DNA from: Candidatus Bathyarchaeota archaeon
GTDB lineage: Archaea > Thermoproteota > CALKCG01 > B24 > DRYS01
NCBI GenBank assembly: GCA_018396535.1
Contig: JAGTQC010000006.1
Span: 1 to 64,000 of the forward strand
DNA: 64,000 nucleotides
Reading direction: 5' to 3'
Shown here: positions 44,855-53,850 of the stretch, piece by piece
How positions within the stretch are numbered: position 1 is the first letter of the stretch
How the letters are laid out: each line of letters begins with the position of its first letter
Position numbers and translations under genes: made by a program
Notes under the pieces: model-generated
What the model was told of the DNA's origin: nothing
Database searches by the model: none
Seen by the model: only the letters and a program-made list of their open reading frames with translations

Positions 44855-45817
44855 TCAGGATAGACCAAGCGATCTAGATAGAATCTCCAAATTCACCCTA
44901 CCAGATGTATGAATCCTTCCAGTCCTTATATTGAATACAGTTATCGATGCAGGTGCGAATAGATGAGGATCTATCTTATAGAAATCGTATCCAGCCTCCT
45001 TGAATATCTGATGGAACGGCCTACCATAATCCCTACTAGCCGAGCTAGGAGTCTCAGATACAAACCTACTCAATAACTCATCATCCTCGAAATCTACACC
45101 GTAGAATGTTACCCCCCCATAAAGGATTACGTCGTTACTCCTACCCATAGCTCTACCGAAATCCGGATGGGGGAATCCTATAGGTGCATAACCGAATCCA
45201 TAAACTATCCTATTTATATCAAAGCCTATCTCGTTAAGCTTATGTATACCTGTCTCAACTATCCTCCCAGATATCTGAACCATAGCGGATAGGCTTGTAG
45301 TAGGTGTGAGGATTATGTATAAGCTACTAGGTTTAACACCACACTTACCAGCTACATACTCTACGACAGACTCATCTGGTTTAGATGAAGTTTCAAAAAC
45401 TATAACAGCTTCATCAGCTTCATCCCTATAACCTATCTTCTCGTATAAAGCTTTAGGTTCTAGACTTAAAGCTCTAGCAGGACCAGAACCTAAAGCGAAG
45501 AATTTACCTACCTTAACCCTCCAACCCGCATACTGGCTAGCCATAGTAGCTATCACAGGATGATCTGTATAGACGTTTACAGCAGGTAGAATCCTCCCAT
45601 CGAAGTATCCGAATACTATCGAAGCTCTACCAAGACCACCCATACAGATCTCGGTTATAATTCTACCAGCTTCAAACCCACCCCTAGCTTCTATACCAGC
45701 ATCCACTATGGTAGATCCAGACGGCCCGCTTAGAACCTTAACCTGATAGTACTCTTGATTATCTATAAGCTCCTTAACAAGGTTTAGAGCTATCCTATTA
45801 ACAGATAGTCTACTCAT
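44855..45817 (-). CDS. mch: Methenyltetrahydromethanopterin cyclohydrolase
   Basis: The 320-residue protein is the normal Mch length. It shows VSVNRIAL-like LSVNRIALNLVKELID, GGFEAGRIITEICMGGLGRASI, VNVYTDHPVIATMASQYAGWRV, FFALGSGPARALS, then GYAPIGFPHPDFGRAMGRSNDVILYGG. These are the substrate-site blocks of Mch. It interconverts N5-formyl/N5,N10-methenyl-H4MPT in the methyl branch of archaeal C1 metabolism. It sits a few kilobases from the fmd and cdh operons, which encode the same pathway. Confidence 0.96.
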   Translation of the reverse strand: MSRLSVNRIALNLVKELIDNQEYYQVKVLSGPSGSTIVDAGIEARGGFEAGRIITEICMGGLGRASIVFGYFDGRILPAVNVYTDHPVIATMASQYAGWRVKVGKFFALGSGPARALSLEPKALYEKIGYRDEADEAVIVFETSSKPDESVVEYVAGKCGVKPSSLYIILTPTTSLSAMVQISGRIVETGIHKLNEIGFDINRIVYGFGYAPIGFPHPDFGRAMGRSNDVILYGGVTFYGVDFEDDELLSRFVSETPSSASRDYGRPFHQIFKEAGYDFYKIDPHLFAPASITVFNIRTGRIHTSGRVNLEILSRSLGLS

Positions 45818-45895
45818 ACCCGTTCAGAAAGGTTTAGATAATACGTTAAACCCTATATACTTTACCCTAGCTAGGATTGTAGAGAGGTGTATACG

Positions 45896-46324
45896 ATGCC
45901 GGGTAAACATGAAGTTAAACCTGAAACCTGGAGGAAATGGATTAGACTTATCCTAGAAAATATAAGGGAGCCTATATCTAGCGAGGAGCTATATTCTAGA
46001 CTTAAGGAGAAGGGTGTCGCTCAGAAGAGAGTGGATAGTATCCTAGCAGTACTCGAAGAAGCTGGCTTAGTTAAGATCGAGGATGGAAAAATATACTTTA
46101 AGATCGAGAAAACTAGCGAAGCTAGCATAGTTAGCGAGGTTAAACATGAAGAGTATCCTAAGAGTATAGAATTCATCGATTGCATACACCTATCTAAACT
46201 AGGTATAGAGAGTAGAAGCGGCTCTAAACTATACTTCTGCTCTAAATACGAGATAACTATAGGCGAGGAAGCTGAGATATGCTTCGTATGTAAGTATAGA
46301 ACCCCCCGTAGTGGAGGGGTATAG
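45896..46324 (+). CDS. Winged-helix protein with C-terminal cysteine cluster
   Basis: About 142 residues. The N-terminal half is winged-helix-like (RLILENIREPISSEELYSRL... RVDSILAVLEEAGLVKIEDG). The C-terminal part has spaced cysteines (IDCIHL, YFCSKYE, ICFVCKYR), which suggests a zinc or Fe-S site. ATG 45896 is used, and GTG 45887 is possible. Its stop lies at the very start of the DUF488 frame, so they are probably one operon. The function is unknown; transcription regulation is a reasonable inference. Confidence 0.65.
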   Translation: MPGKHEVKPETWRKWIRLILENIREPISSEELYSRLKEKGVAQKRVDSILAVLEEAGLVKIEDGKIYFKIEKTSEASIVSEVKHEEYPKSIEFIDCIHLSKLGIESRSGSKLYFCSKYEITIGEEAEICFVCKYRTPRSGGV

Positions 46325-46770
46325 ATATAGCGTTAACTATATGGACTATAGGCTACTCAGAGTCTAGTATAGATAGGCTTATAGATACTCTAGAAAGGTA
46401 TGGTATACAGCTAGTTATCGATATTCGACGATGGCCTACATCTAGGATAGAGGGATATAGTAGGGATGATCTAGAATGTAGATTAAGATCAAAGGGTATA
46501 GGATACCTATGGATGGGATCTGAACTAGGAGGATATAGGAGAGGAGGGTATGAGGAGTATATGAAGACTATAGATTTCGAGATAGCTCTATCAAAGCTTA
46601 TAGAGATAGCATCTTCAACTAGGGTATGCCTACTATGCCTCGAATCCAACCCTAAGGGATGTCATAGAAGGTTCATAGCTGAAGCTTTAGTCGAAAAAGG
46701 TGTTGAAGTCGTACACATAATACTTAAACGTAGAGTACTATATGAAGAGAAGCATAGGGTATACAGATGA
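46321..46770 (+). CDS. DUF488 family protein without a canonical start codon
   Basis: The frame encodes TIWTIGYSESSIDRLIDTLE, then LVIDIRRWPTSRIEGYS, WMGSELGGYRRGGY and CLLCLESNPKGCHRRFIAEAL, all hallmarks of DUF488 (its SxCxE-x-x-P-x-x-C-H-R block). Upstream, a TAG at 46309-46311 is followed by no ATG, GTG or TTG. The first ATG is at 46513, far inside the domain. A GGAGGGG sequence (46313-46319) precedes ATA codons at 46321 and 46327. ATA at 46321 overlaps the previous gene's TAG (ATAG), as in coupled translation. I draw the start at 46321. Function is unknown. Confidence 0.78.
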   Translation: MDIALTIWTIGYSESSIDRLIDTLERYGIQLVIDIRRWPTSRIEGYSRDDLECRLRSKGIGYLWMGSELGGYRRGGYEEYMKTIDFEIALSKLIEIASSTRVCLLCLESNPKGCHRRFIAEALVEKGVEVVHIILKRRVLYEEKHRVYR

Positions 46771-46772
46771 TT

Positions 46773-47591
46773 CTAGAGAAACTTCTCGAAAATCTCCAAC
46801 TCAGGGTTCGAAGGCTTCGATATGAAGAGCCTCCCCCGCCCATCCTCAGATAGATCTCCCTGGAATACGTAGAATGGGCCATCCAGTCTCTCACGTACAC
46901 CTCTAACCGATGGACGTACCTCCTCTATTTGGAAGGATGGGAGAACCGATCCTACTCTCCCTAGTATTATCACCCTACCATCCCTCATCCTAGCTCCAGC
47001 CCTTCCCATACAATCCCCATAGACTACTATAGTCCCTCCAAGCATCCTTAACCCTGGGAATAGGCCTACACTACCCCTAACTTCTATACTACCATCACGC
47101 ATATACGCTCCTATACACTCACCTACATCACCATCAACCACTATAGATCCTCCACGCATACCTTTAGAAGAACCTTTAGGCGGAGCACCTATATAACTTC
47201 CAGCCGATCCCTTAACATATATAGATCCTCCACGCATAGCCATACCAAGCCAGTGATCTACATCACCCTCCACCACTATCCTACCACCACGCATATACTC
47301 CCCAACCCTAACCCCACCAGAACCCTTCACAGTTATACTACCCCTACTCATCTTAGAACCTATACCCCTAGCTCTACTGAAATCCCCCATGAAAACTATA
47401 TCTATCTCCTCCCCACCCTCATCAGCTACCTCTATCGAGAATACCTCATCCACCCTCCTACGTTTAGAACCCACCATCACCTGTAGAGATCTAACCTCGC
47501 TAATATCCATACCATCTATATTATCAGGAGTTATAGGTGATAAATCTACAGGTATCTTAAACGGTGTTATAGGTTTGAATAGGATCCTCAT
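46773..47591 (-). CDS. fmdC: Formylmethanofuran dehydrogenase subunit C
   Basis: The 272-residue protein is a right-handed beta-helix with repeated G-x-x-G/M-R-x-G-x-I strands: YMRGGRIVVEGDVD, AMRGGSIYVKGSAG, YMRDGSIEVRGSVG, RMLGGTIVVYGDCMG and RMRDGRVIILG. This GXGXG architecture is shared by FmdC and the glutamate synthase alpha C-terminus. It is a structural subunit of the CO2-fixing formylmethanofuran dehydrogenase. It is last in the fmdD-B-A-C run and starts 13 bp after fmdA. Confidence 0.94.
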   Translation of the reverse strand: MRILFKPITPFKIPVDLSPITPDNIDGMDISEVRSLQVMVGSKRRRVDEVFSIEVADEGGEEIDIVFMGDFSRARGIGSKMSRGSITVKGSGGVRVGEYMRGGRIVVEGDVDHWLGMAMRGGSIYVKGSAGSYIGAPPKGSSKGMRGGSIVVDGDVGECIGAYMRDGSIEVRGSVGLFPGLRMLGGTIVVYGDCMGRAGARMRDGRVIILGRVGSVLPSFQIEEVRPSVRGVRERLDGPFYVFQGDLSEDGRGRLFISKPSNPELEIFEKFL

Positions 47592-47604
47592 AACCCAACA
47601 CCCC

Positions 47605-49311
47605 TCATATAGATGGGTTAACCCTTATAGGCGTAGATTCTATAAGCATATCCTCAGGTACAGGATAGTTGCTAAGCTTAATAGTATAGAATTCTTCGAA
47701 TCTAGGTTTAACCTCCTTTAGAAGCTCACCGATCTTATCATCAGGAACCCCTACATCAACCCATATACTACGCCCAGATATATCCTCTACAACCTCACCC
47801 TTAACAACTACTATACATCCACCCTTAATAGTGTAGGCAGCCCTTCTCAAAGCTCTCCTAACGATACGATAATCACTAGATGGATCCACCTTCCTAGGAT
47901 CCAGATCGTATATAGCTATATCAGCATCAGCCCCCACACCTAGATGACCCTTCCTCCTCAAACCTAGAAGCTTAGCTGGTGCAGCTCTAGTAACTATAGC
48001 TATATCGGTAAACGTATACTCTCTATCTATAGATGGGAGGACTGTATATTTTAAAGCTCTACGATTAGCCTTCTCCATAACCCTACTCCTAGCTTTAGAA
48101 CTCATAAGCCAAGATACGACTCTAGGATAAGCTGTGAACGGTCCACCATTCGGATGATCTGTAGTAAGACATACCTTCCAAGGATCCCTTACTAACAGAG
48201 CTAACTCTAAACCTACAGCCCACTGTATCGTACCGACATAACTCCTACGACTATATCTAACCGGGACGACGCCAGCACCAGTTTCAACCTCTACATCAGC
48301 ATTAGCCCACTTACCCGCTAGCGATTGGAATAACCTGAATTCTAACGGTCCATCACCGGTCATAGTAGTCGTATCCGTGAAGACAACCTGCCCTATATCT
48401 AGCGTTACATGATCGACAGAATTCACGTATTTAGCTATATACTCAGCTCCGGATCTAAGCGTAGTCCACGTAGATCCAGCATAACCTGAGAACTGGCAGT
48501 GGGTTATATGGATTAGAAATCTACCTCCACCGAAAGCCCTTCGTATCGTATGAGCAGTTCTAAGGGTAACCCAGCAATTGTTAGGCATACCCAGCCTATT
48601 AACATGTACATGTATCGTATGGGGGAGGTTCAATATAGAATTCACTCTACATAAACCTTCCACGATCTCCCTAGGAGTTATACCGAAGTAAGGGACCTGC
48701 TCATCTAGATCGAATACATTCCCACCCCAACCCCATGCCTCTACACCCCCAGGATTCACTATCTTAATACCATAACCTTTCGTAGCTTTCAGAAGCCATG
48801 CAGCATAGACTGCAGCATCCTCTATACGATCCTGACTTATGAAATCCATGATAAACCAGTTATTACCCATAACAGTTAAAGCTGCTTTATCGATTATAGG
48901 TATATCATTAAGCTCCTCCCATGTATGCTTCTGTTTAAGTGGAGGTGAAGCTGCTTCGAAAACCGTAGTATAACCCATCCTAGCATATCTATAACCTGTA
49001 ACCTTAGTAGAAGGTACACTATGACCTACACCAGAATACGTAGTAGCAGTCCTAGGTTCATAACTCCTCCTATGATCCTCAGGTCTCAGTAATCTACCTA
49101 TATTGGATTTAGATCCAGCTATATGGCTATGGATATCCACGCCTCCAGGCATCACTAGCATACCTGATGCATCTATAATCTTAGCCCCCCTCTCATCGAT
49201 ATCCTCGACTATAACACCATCCTTAACAGCTATATCCATAACCTCCCCTTCGATATTGTTCATAGGGTCATAAACTATACCGTTACGTATAAGTATAGGC
49301 TTACCCATCAC
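47605..49311 (-). CDS. fmdA: Formylmethanofuran dehydrogenase subunit A
   Basis: The 568-residue amidohydrolase-fold subunit condenses formate with methanofuran or hydrolyses N-formyl-methanofuran. It has VMPGGVDIHSHIAGSKSNIG (H-x-H), TTYSGVGHSVPST, NHNLPHTIHVHVNR-like LPHTIHVHVNRLGMPNNCW, HITHCQFSGYAGS, VTLDIGQVVFTDTTTMTGDGP and CLTTDHPNGGPFTAYPR. These contain the metal-binding His and Asp residues of FwdA. Its start overlaps the fmdB stop by 4 bp. The length is usual. Confidence 0.96.
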   Translation of the reverse strand: MMGKPILIRNGIVYDPMNNIEGEVMDIAVKDGVIVEDIDERGAKIIDASGMLVMPGGVDIHSHIAGSKSNIGRLLRPEDHRRSYEPRTATTYSGVGHSVPSTKVTGYRYARMGYTTVFEAASPPLKQKHTWEELNDIPIIDKAALTVMGNNWFIMDFISQDRIEDAAVYAAWLLKATKGYGIKIVNPGGVEAWGWGGNVFDLDEQVPYFGITPREIVEGLCRVNSILNLPHTIHVHVNRLGMPNNCWVTLRTAHTIRRAFGGGRFLIHITHCQFSGYAGSTWTTLRSGAEYIAKYVNSVDHVTLDIGQVVFTDTTTMTGDGPLEFRLFQSLAGKWANADVEVETGAGVVPVRYSRRSYVGTIQWAVGLELALLVRDPWKVCLTTDHPNGGPFTAYPRVVSWLMSSKARSRVMEKANRRALKYTVLPSIDREYTFTDIAIVTRAAPAKLLGLRRKGHLGVGADADIAIYDLDPRKVDPSSDYRIVRRALRRAAYTIKGGCIVVVKGEVVEDISGRSIWVDVGVPDDKIGELLKEVKPRFEEFYTIKLSNYPVPEDMLIESTPIRVNPSI

Positions 49312-50636
49312 ATCCTACCCCCCACCCTCTCGAGTATCATTTTCAAAACATCTACATCTGATAGTATACCTTGAGGTGGATCCACTATCTTTTTCGCTCT
49401 AAGCGGTACAGTATCCATACGGTATACAGACCCCTCAACCTCTATACCAGTATATGCCACGGGTATAGCTACATCAGATATGTATACGGTAGGAGTTATC
49501 TTAGGATCTAAAGCTACTACAGGTATATTATTCAAATGCTCGACAGCACGTCTAGGTAGATGCGAAACAGGGTCGGATGCTACGACGAAGAATAGATCAC
49601 ACTCACCTCTACGAAGTATATCCACAGCAGTAGTCTCACCTGGAAGATACCTTGGATAGCCCTGACTAAAATCTACACTTACAGGATAACCAGTCCTCCA
49701 TGTGAAAACCTCGTTAGCTCCTGTAACATTGAAGTGTCCACGCATAGGTATCAAGACAAACTTCGTCTTGAAATTAAGATACCTAACTAGCTCTATAGCA
49801 GCTTCCACATTCTTATCCTTACCCCTACTCATAGTTAAACCAGTACCGAAGAATAGTACACCGAATCTAGCTTCCACCATCATATCCGCTAACTCCTCAA
49901 GCTTAGAGACAGCTACCCCTCCCACTTCGTCAACCTCTAGATCTAGATCTCTAACAAGCATCTTCAACGCAGATAATACCTCATAATCATAGCCTGGCTT
50001 TATCTCTATGAATAAATCCGCTACCCTAGCTGTCGGAGTCCTTCTAACATCTACTACGACAACCTTACGCATCCTCCTACCCTCTATAAACCTACCCCTA
50101 GCATATACACTATACCTAGCCATATGTCTAGGATGAGCCTCAACAGGGTTACATCCCCAATAGATTATCAAGTCAGCTCTATTCTTAATCTGACCTAGGG
50201 TCGCTGTTATCAACCCCAACTCCTGACCTGCGAGTATGGTAGGCCCATGGCAGACTATACTCGTATTATCCACAGCTCCTCCAAGAGCTTCAGCTAAATC
50301 TAAACCTAGGAGTATAGCTTCACAGGATGTGCAAGCCCAGCCGTAGAATAGAGGATAACAACTATTCTTCAACAGATCTACTACAACATCTACAGCTTCA
50401 CTAAGCGAAACATCCTTAGCCGAGGTAGATCTACCTATTTTAGGCTTTAGAAGCCTATTCTCATTCATATGTAGAAATTTCGATAAACCTAGAGCACAGG
50501 CATTCCTAACATCGACTATCCTATTACCTTTAACAGATACGATAAGATCATCACAACAACATCCACAGAACGTACAGACAACATCCTCAACCGTACGCTC
50601 GACAGCTTCCTCCTCTATAATCGAAGATGCGATCAT
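49308..50636 (-). CDS. fmdB: Formylmethanofuran dehydrogenase subunit B
   Basis: The 442-residue molybdopterin-type catalytic subunit reduces CO2 to formate. It has an N-terminal 4Fe-4S motif (VVCTFCGCCCDDLIV then NACALG). The active-site Cys segment is FYGWACTSCEAILLGLDLA, where a Mo or W ligand is expected. Further blocks are HGPTILAGQELGLITATLGQ, YWGCNPVEAHPRHMARYS and PMRGHFNVTGANEVFTWRTGYP. The residue is Cys rather than Sec. It lies 3 bp after fmdD. Confidence 0.95.
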   Translation of the reverse strand: MIASSIIEEEAVERTVEDVVCTFCGCCCDDLIVSVKGNRIVDVRNACALGLSKFLHMNENRLLKPKIGRSTSAKDVSLSEAVDVVVDLLKNSCYPLFYGWACTSCEAILLGLDLAEALGGAVDNTSIVCHGPTILAGQELGLITATLGQIKNRADLIIYWGCNPVEAHPRHMARYSVYARGRFIEGRRMRKVVVVDVRRTPTARVADLFIEIKPGYDYEVLSALKMLVRDLDLEVDEVGGVAVSKLEELADMMVEARFGVLFFGTGLTMSRGKDKNVEAAIELVRYLNFKTKFVLIPMRGHFNVTGANEVFTWRTGYPVSVDFSQGYPRYLPGETTAVDILRRGECDLFFVVASDPVSHLPRRAVEHLNNIPVVALDPKITPTVYISDVAIPVAYTGIEVEGSVYRMDTVPLRAKKIVDPPQGILSDVDVLKMILERVGGRM

Positions 50637-50639
50637 AAC

Positions 50640-51041
50640 CTATCGCACACCTCCTATAGATTCGATTAAAGATCTAACATCCGATACACGTTTATTCGAA
50701 GGGGTGACGAACACCTCTAACCCCTTAGATCTAGGAATACCAGTACCCTCCGTATCCGGAGGTATAAGTGTATTAACAGCTATACCATACGGTATGAAGA
50801 GAACACCTCTAGGAATATCCGATGATGATTTAACTTGAACAGTTATAGATCCATACGGTGATACGATATCTATGTAACCGCCGTTAGGTACACCTATAAC
50901 CTCTATATCAGCGGGGTTCATCTCACAAGTAGTTATAGCTTCACTATACTCGTCGAAGAATTTACTAACATCCTTAGATACCCCCTGCTTAACACTCCTA
51001 CCAGTTATCAATACAACCTTCAACCTACCCTTACCACTCAT
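50640..51041 (-). CDS. fmdD: Formylmethanofuran dehydrogenase subunit D
   Basis: The 133-residue protein is the molybdopterin dinucleotide-binding barrel. It has VVLITGRSVKQGVSKDVSKFF, CEMNPADIEVIG and IDIVSPYGSITVQVKSSSDIPRG. In some methanogens this part is fused to the catalytic chain; here it is separate and encoded first in the operon fmdD-B-A-C. The polyferredoxin and FmdF/G subunits are not in the window. Confidence 0.93.
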   Translation of the reverse strand: MSGKGRLKVVLITGRSVKQGVSKDVSKFFDEYSEAITTCEMNPADIEVIGVPNGGYIDIVSPYGSITVQVKSSSDIPRGVLFIPYGIAVNTLIPPDTEGTGIPRSKGLEVFVTPSNKRVSDVRSLIESIGGVR

Positions 51042-51109
51042 ATTATTCTAACCCCTCGACGGTGAATTACATACTAATAACAGCATATATTTAGGTTTCC
51101 TCGCTAAAT

Positions 51110-51634
51110 CTATAGAAGGTTTATCATAGAGTTATCCACATGCATATACACTATTTCCCCGAGATATAGTGTATGGAAGTCATCTGAAGGATAGGCTATA
51201 ACCATAACATCCCTAGGAATTTTATCTCTATCAAGCTTGAATCTATAACGTACTATACACTCATATACTATAGGACAGCCGTGAATCACAGGTGCATCAA
51301 CCTTAACACCTCTAGAAGCTTTAATCTTAAGCTCACTTAGCTTATCATGCTCTCTACCAGAAACCGAGCCACAATATGAAGCTATATGCTCCATACCCTT
51401 AGGAAGAACGTTCACCGTAAATACGTTCGTCTCCTCTATAAGTCTATGCGTATACCTACTAGGTCTAACAGCTACTATAAAGCATGGCTTACGCCATATA
51501 ATACCTAGAAACCCCCATCCTATCGTCATAAGATTGTATGCTCCACCCTTAGATACGGATCCTAGGAGCAAACCCTCACCATATAGATGATTATACACTT
51601 TATCCGTATATCTGAATACATCCTCTAGGATCAT
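51110..51634 (-). CDS. Flavin reductase-like, FMN-binding protein
   Basis: The 174-residue protein has the flavin-reductase split barrel. It shows GLLLGSVSKGGAYNLMTIGWGFLGIIWRKP, VAVRPSRYTHRLIEET then FTVNVLPKGM, and HGCPIVYECIVRYRF. It binds FMN and may transfer electrons from NAD(P)H or a ferredoxin. Such proteins are common in anaerobic archaea, but their partners are unknown. It lies 68 bp upstream of fmdD on the same strand. Confidence 0.88.
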   Translation of the reverse strand: MILEDVFRYTDKVYNHLYGEGLLLGSVSKGGAYNLMTIGWGFLGIIWRKPCFIVAVRPSRYTHRLIEETNVFTVNVLPKGMEHIASYCGSVSGREHDKLSELKIKASRGVKVDAPVIHGCPIVYECIVRYRFKLDRDKIPRDVMVIAYPSDDFHTLYLGEIVYMHVDNSMINLL

Positions 51635-51666
51635 CGAAAATGAGGTATAATAGAAGATATTTAAGC

Positions 51667-52551
51667 TTAAACTACGAATAACTTCGCAATATTAGATTTA
51701 ATCGGTACACCCAGTATACGAGCGATAGGTGTACACTTAGCTTGTAGTAGACATACTATAGGTTTACCATAAACTTTCACATCATCTAGAGTCTCCAAGT
51801 TAGCCATACCCTTCATGAATATGATATCAGACTCCTCGATCCTTTTTAAAACATCCATCGGCAATTCACTAATTATCAATCCGGATGTACCAGGTATAGC
51901 TGGTATAACATCGGATGCTACCTCATGTATACCAGCTTCTAATGCATCACTAAGCATAGCATCATTCTGATAAGGCTCGCTTTTAACTAGAACCACAGTT
52001 CTCCAACCCATATTCTCTAACATCTCGATCAATATCCGATCGAAAACTATCTCACCCGCATTATCACATACATAGAGTACTCTACCCCTACGCTTACATA
52101 GTAGATCGAATACAGTATACGTATCGTCTACAGTCAGCTCAGATTCAGATATAGACTCCACAAGATTATCTAGAGAAAATCTATGTTCAGCCGCCCCCAC
52201 ATCGATCGTATTACCTATCACGGTAGCTATGCAAGCTCTACGAAAGCGTTGATGCATATCATCCACTGAGTAGATCCAATCCTCAACTATAGGTCTAAGC
52301 TTAGAAGCTACCTTATCGGCAAGCTTCTTCTCTAACGCATACGGATCATCTACACCTGTAAGCCTACGAACTAGACGGAATAGCTTAGTAGCTATAACCG
52401 GGACACTCTCATTGCTAGATAAAAGTCTAGATAACTCATCCAATAAACGCTCTAAGCTTATACGCTTCCCGTCTAGGCTTAGGTTAGATGATAGTACCTC
52501 CCTACCCCTAACGCTTATCAAGCAGAGTATACACTCTGGATGAGGCTTCAA
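51667..52551 (-). CDS. DUF89 family protein (damage-control phosphatase type)
   Basis: The 294-residue protein begins KPHPECILCLISVRGREVL, the Cys-rich opening of archaeal DUF89 proteins. It continues with VIGNTIDVGAAEHRFS (N-x-x-D), LYVCDNAGEIVFDRILIEML and IFMKGMANLETL. These are the metal and phosphate residues of the family. DUF89 enzymes hydrolyse damaged sugar or cofactor phosphates, and substrates vary. It is 32 bp upstream of the flavin reductase gene. Confidence 0.9.
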   Translation of the reverse strand: MKPHPECILCLISVRGREVLSSNLSLDGKRISLERLLDELSRLLSSNESVPVIATKLFRLVRRLTGVDDPYALEKKLADKVASKLRPIVEDWIYSVDDMHQRFRRACIATVIGNTIDVGAAEHRFSLDNLVESISESELTVDDTYTVFDLLCKRRGRVLYVCDNAGEIVFDRILIEMLENMGWRTVVLVKSEPYQNDAMLSDALEAGIHEVASDVIPAIPGTSGLIISELPMDVLKRIEESDIIFMKGMANLETLDDVKVYGKPIVCLLQAKCTPIARILGVPIKSNIAKLFVV

Positions 52552-52613
52552 CCCAGCTAGCCCAGATAGGGCTTAACCTCTTACTAATAAATGTTATATG
52601 GCTGAACAAGAGG

Positions 52614-53291
52614 TTACCATACATATATCATCCATGGTGCATAAACATTAGCTATCAAAAGTATGATTAGTGATACTAGAGGTATCGATACATTATCATC
52701 TATGAATTTAAACTCGAAATGCTCTACGATAGAGGCTGCAACCCCAGCTATAGCTCCAGCTAACCCTAGTATAGCACCTAACGGTATAGATAGAATAGCC
52801 ATAGCTAGATTACCCCACCAGGATTTAGTCCTCCTACCATATAGCTTATTCCTAACTATACCAGTGACAGCATCCCCGATAGACATGAATAGAACAGGTA
52901 GGATACCTATCCAGAAGTTTCCATTCGAAAGAAGCCAGCCTACAGATATCACTACACCCCACATTATACAGAAGGATGTTTCATAGGAGTTTTCCTCAAC
53001 CTGAAACCAGTACATGAGTCTGCCAACCCTATGCGGTATATATGTTAGGAGAGCTAACGCTAAAGCAAATATGAAAGGTATTAGAGGGGTCCTGAATAGT
53101 ATCGGTACAGATATAGCGCATAACCCTCCAGCTAGAATATGTATAATCTTACGGTTATAGTATATAGCCACGTTATGCTCCAAACCCCTAGAACGCATAT
53201 AGACGTATAACCTTCTCGTAATGAATAAGACTAGGATTAAAACCCATAGGAAAAGTATAGAGGCAGATAGAATCTCACTTAACTCTATCAT
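52614..53291 (-). CDS. CTP-dependent polyprenol/phytol kinase-like membrane protein (dolichol kinase family)
   Basis: The 225-residue protein has about seven helices. The family motifs are YYNRKIIHILAGGLCA near residue 45, ISIGDAVTGIVRNKLYGRRTKSWWGNLAMA, and IVEHFEFKFIDDNVSIPL with the conserved E-x-x-x-x-x-x-D-D-N. The layout is that of the dolichol/phytol/CDP-type kinases that phosphorylate isoprenoid alcohols, here probably in archaeal lipid or glycan carrier metabolism. The precise substrate is unknown. It lies 62 bp upstream of the DUF89 gene. Confidence 0.83.
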   Translation of the reverse strand: MIELSEILSASILFLWVLILVLFITRRLYVYMRSRGLEHNVAIYYNRKIIHILAGGLCAISVPILFRTPLIPFIFALALALLTYIPHRVGRLMYWFQVEENSYETSFCIMWGVVISVGWLLSNGNFWIGILPVLFMSIGDAVTGIVRNKLYGRRTKSWWGNLAMAILSIPLGAILGLAGAIAGVAASIVEHFEFKFIDDNVSIPLVSLIILLIANVYAPWMIYVW

Positions 53292-53380
53292 ACTTGAGAT
53301 AATGGTAGACCTGTAGGAATATAAATCTTACCATAGGCTATTGAAATCGCTACCTCATTACATAAATTACTACACTATGC

Positions 53381-53390
53381 TATATATTAA
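53381..53390 (+). promoter_or_regulatory. Candidate TATA box of the ferredoxin-AOR operon
   Basis: TATATATTAA lies about 43-52 bp before the ferredoxin start. Transcription would begin near 53410, leaving a leader of about 20 nt that contains a GAGG Shine-Dalgarno at 53417-53420. It is positional evidence only. Confidence 0.4.
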
Positions 53391-53432
53391 GTCGAAGAGC
53401 TATTCATAGATGTATAGAGGCTCGATCAGCGT

Positions 53433-53846
53433 ATGCCTGCTAGGATAAGGTTAGCTCATCCAGAACGATGTATAGGATGTATGAATTGTATATTCGCATG
53501 CTCTAGAGAACTCTACGGCGGGGCTATATCGTTATCTAAATCAGCTTTAAAAATATCGTATGACACCCCATCCAGGAAGTTTATAGTATCTATATGCCCT
53601 GGCTGCGTAGATGCTCCATGTGTAAACGCATGCCCATACAAAGCTCTAGCTGAACAACCTGGAGGAGGACCTATACTAGTCAATCCAGAGAAATGCCGTT
53701 CATGTGAAACTAGGGATTGCATAAATGCATGCATATTAGCCGTATTATTCTGGGATGATGAGCGTAAAACTCCTATAATATGCACCCAATGTGGTGAATG
53801 CGCTAAATACTGCCCCCACGAGGTTATAGTATATAGGGAGGTTTAA
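53433..53846 (+). CDS. Four-cluster ferredoxin-type electron transfer protein
   Basis: The 137-residue protein has four cysteine groups: CIGCMNCIFACSRE, CPGCVDAPCVNACPYKAL, CRSCETRDCINACIL and CTQCGECAKYCPHEV. That gives sixteen cysteines, enough for four 4Fe-4S clusters, as in HycB/DmsB-type subunits. It should carry electrons from the aldehyde oxidoreductase, whose gene starts 4 bp later. A pairing of this kind with AOR-family enzymes is known in several anaerobes. Confidence 0.92.
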   Translation: MPARIRLAHPERCIGCMNCIFACSRELYGGAISLSKSALKISYDTPSRKFIVSICPGCVDAPCVNACPYKALAEQPGGGPILVNPEKCRSCETRDCINACILAVLFWDDERKTPIICTQCGECAKYCPHEVIVYREV

Positions 53847-53850
53847 CCAT

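Noticed and set aside
46353-46649. 98-codon minus-strand frame over the DUF488 gene
   Set aside because: It is the antisense of a clear DUF488 coding sequence and has Ser/Ile/Pro-rich shadow composition.
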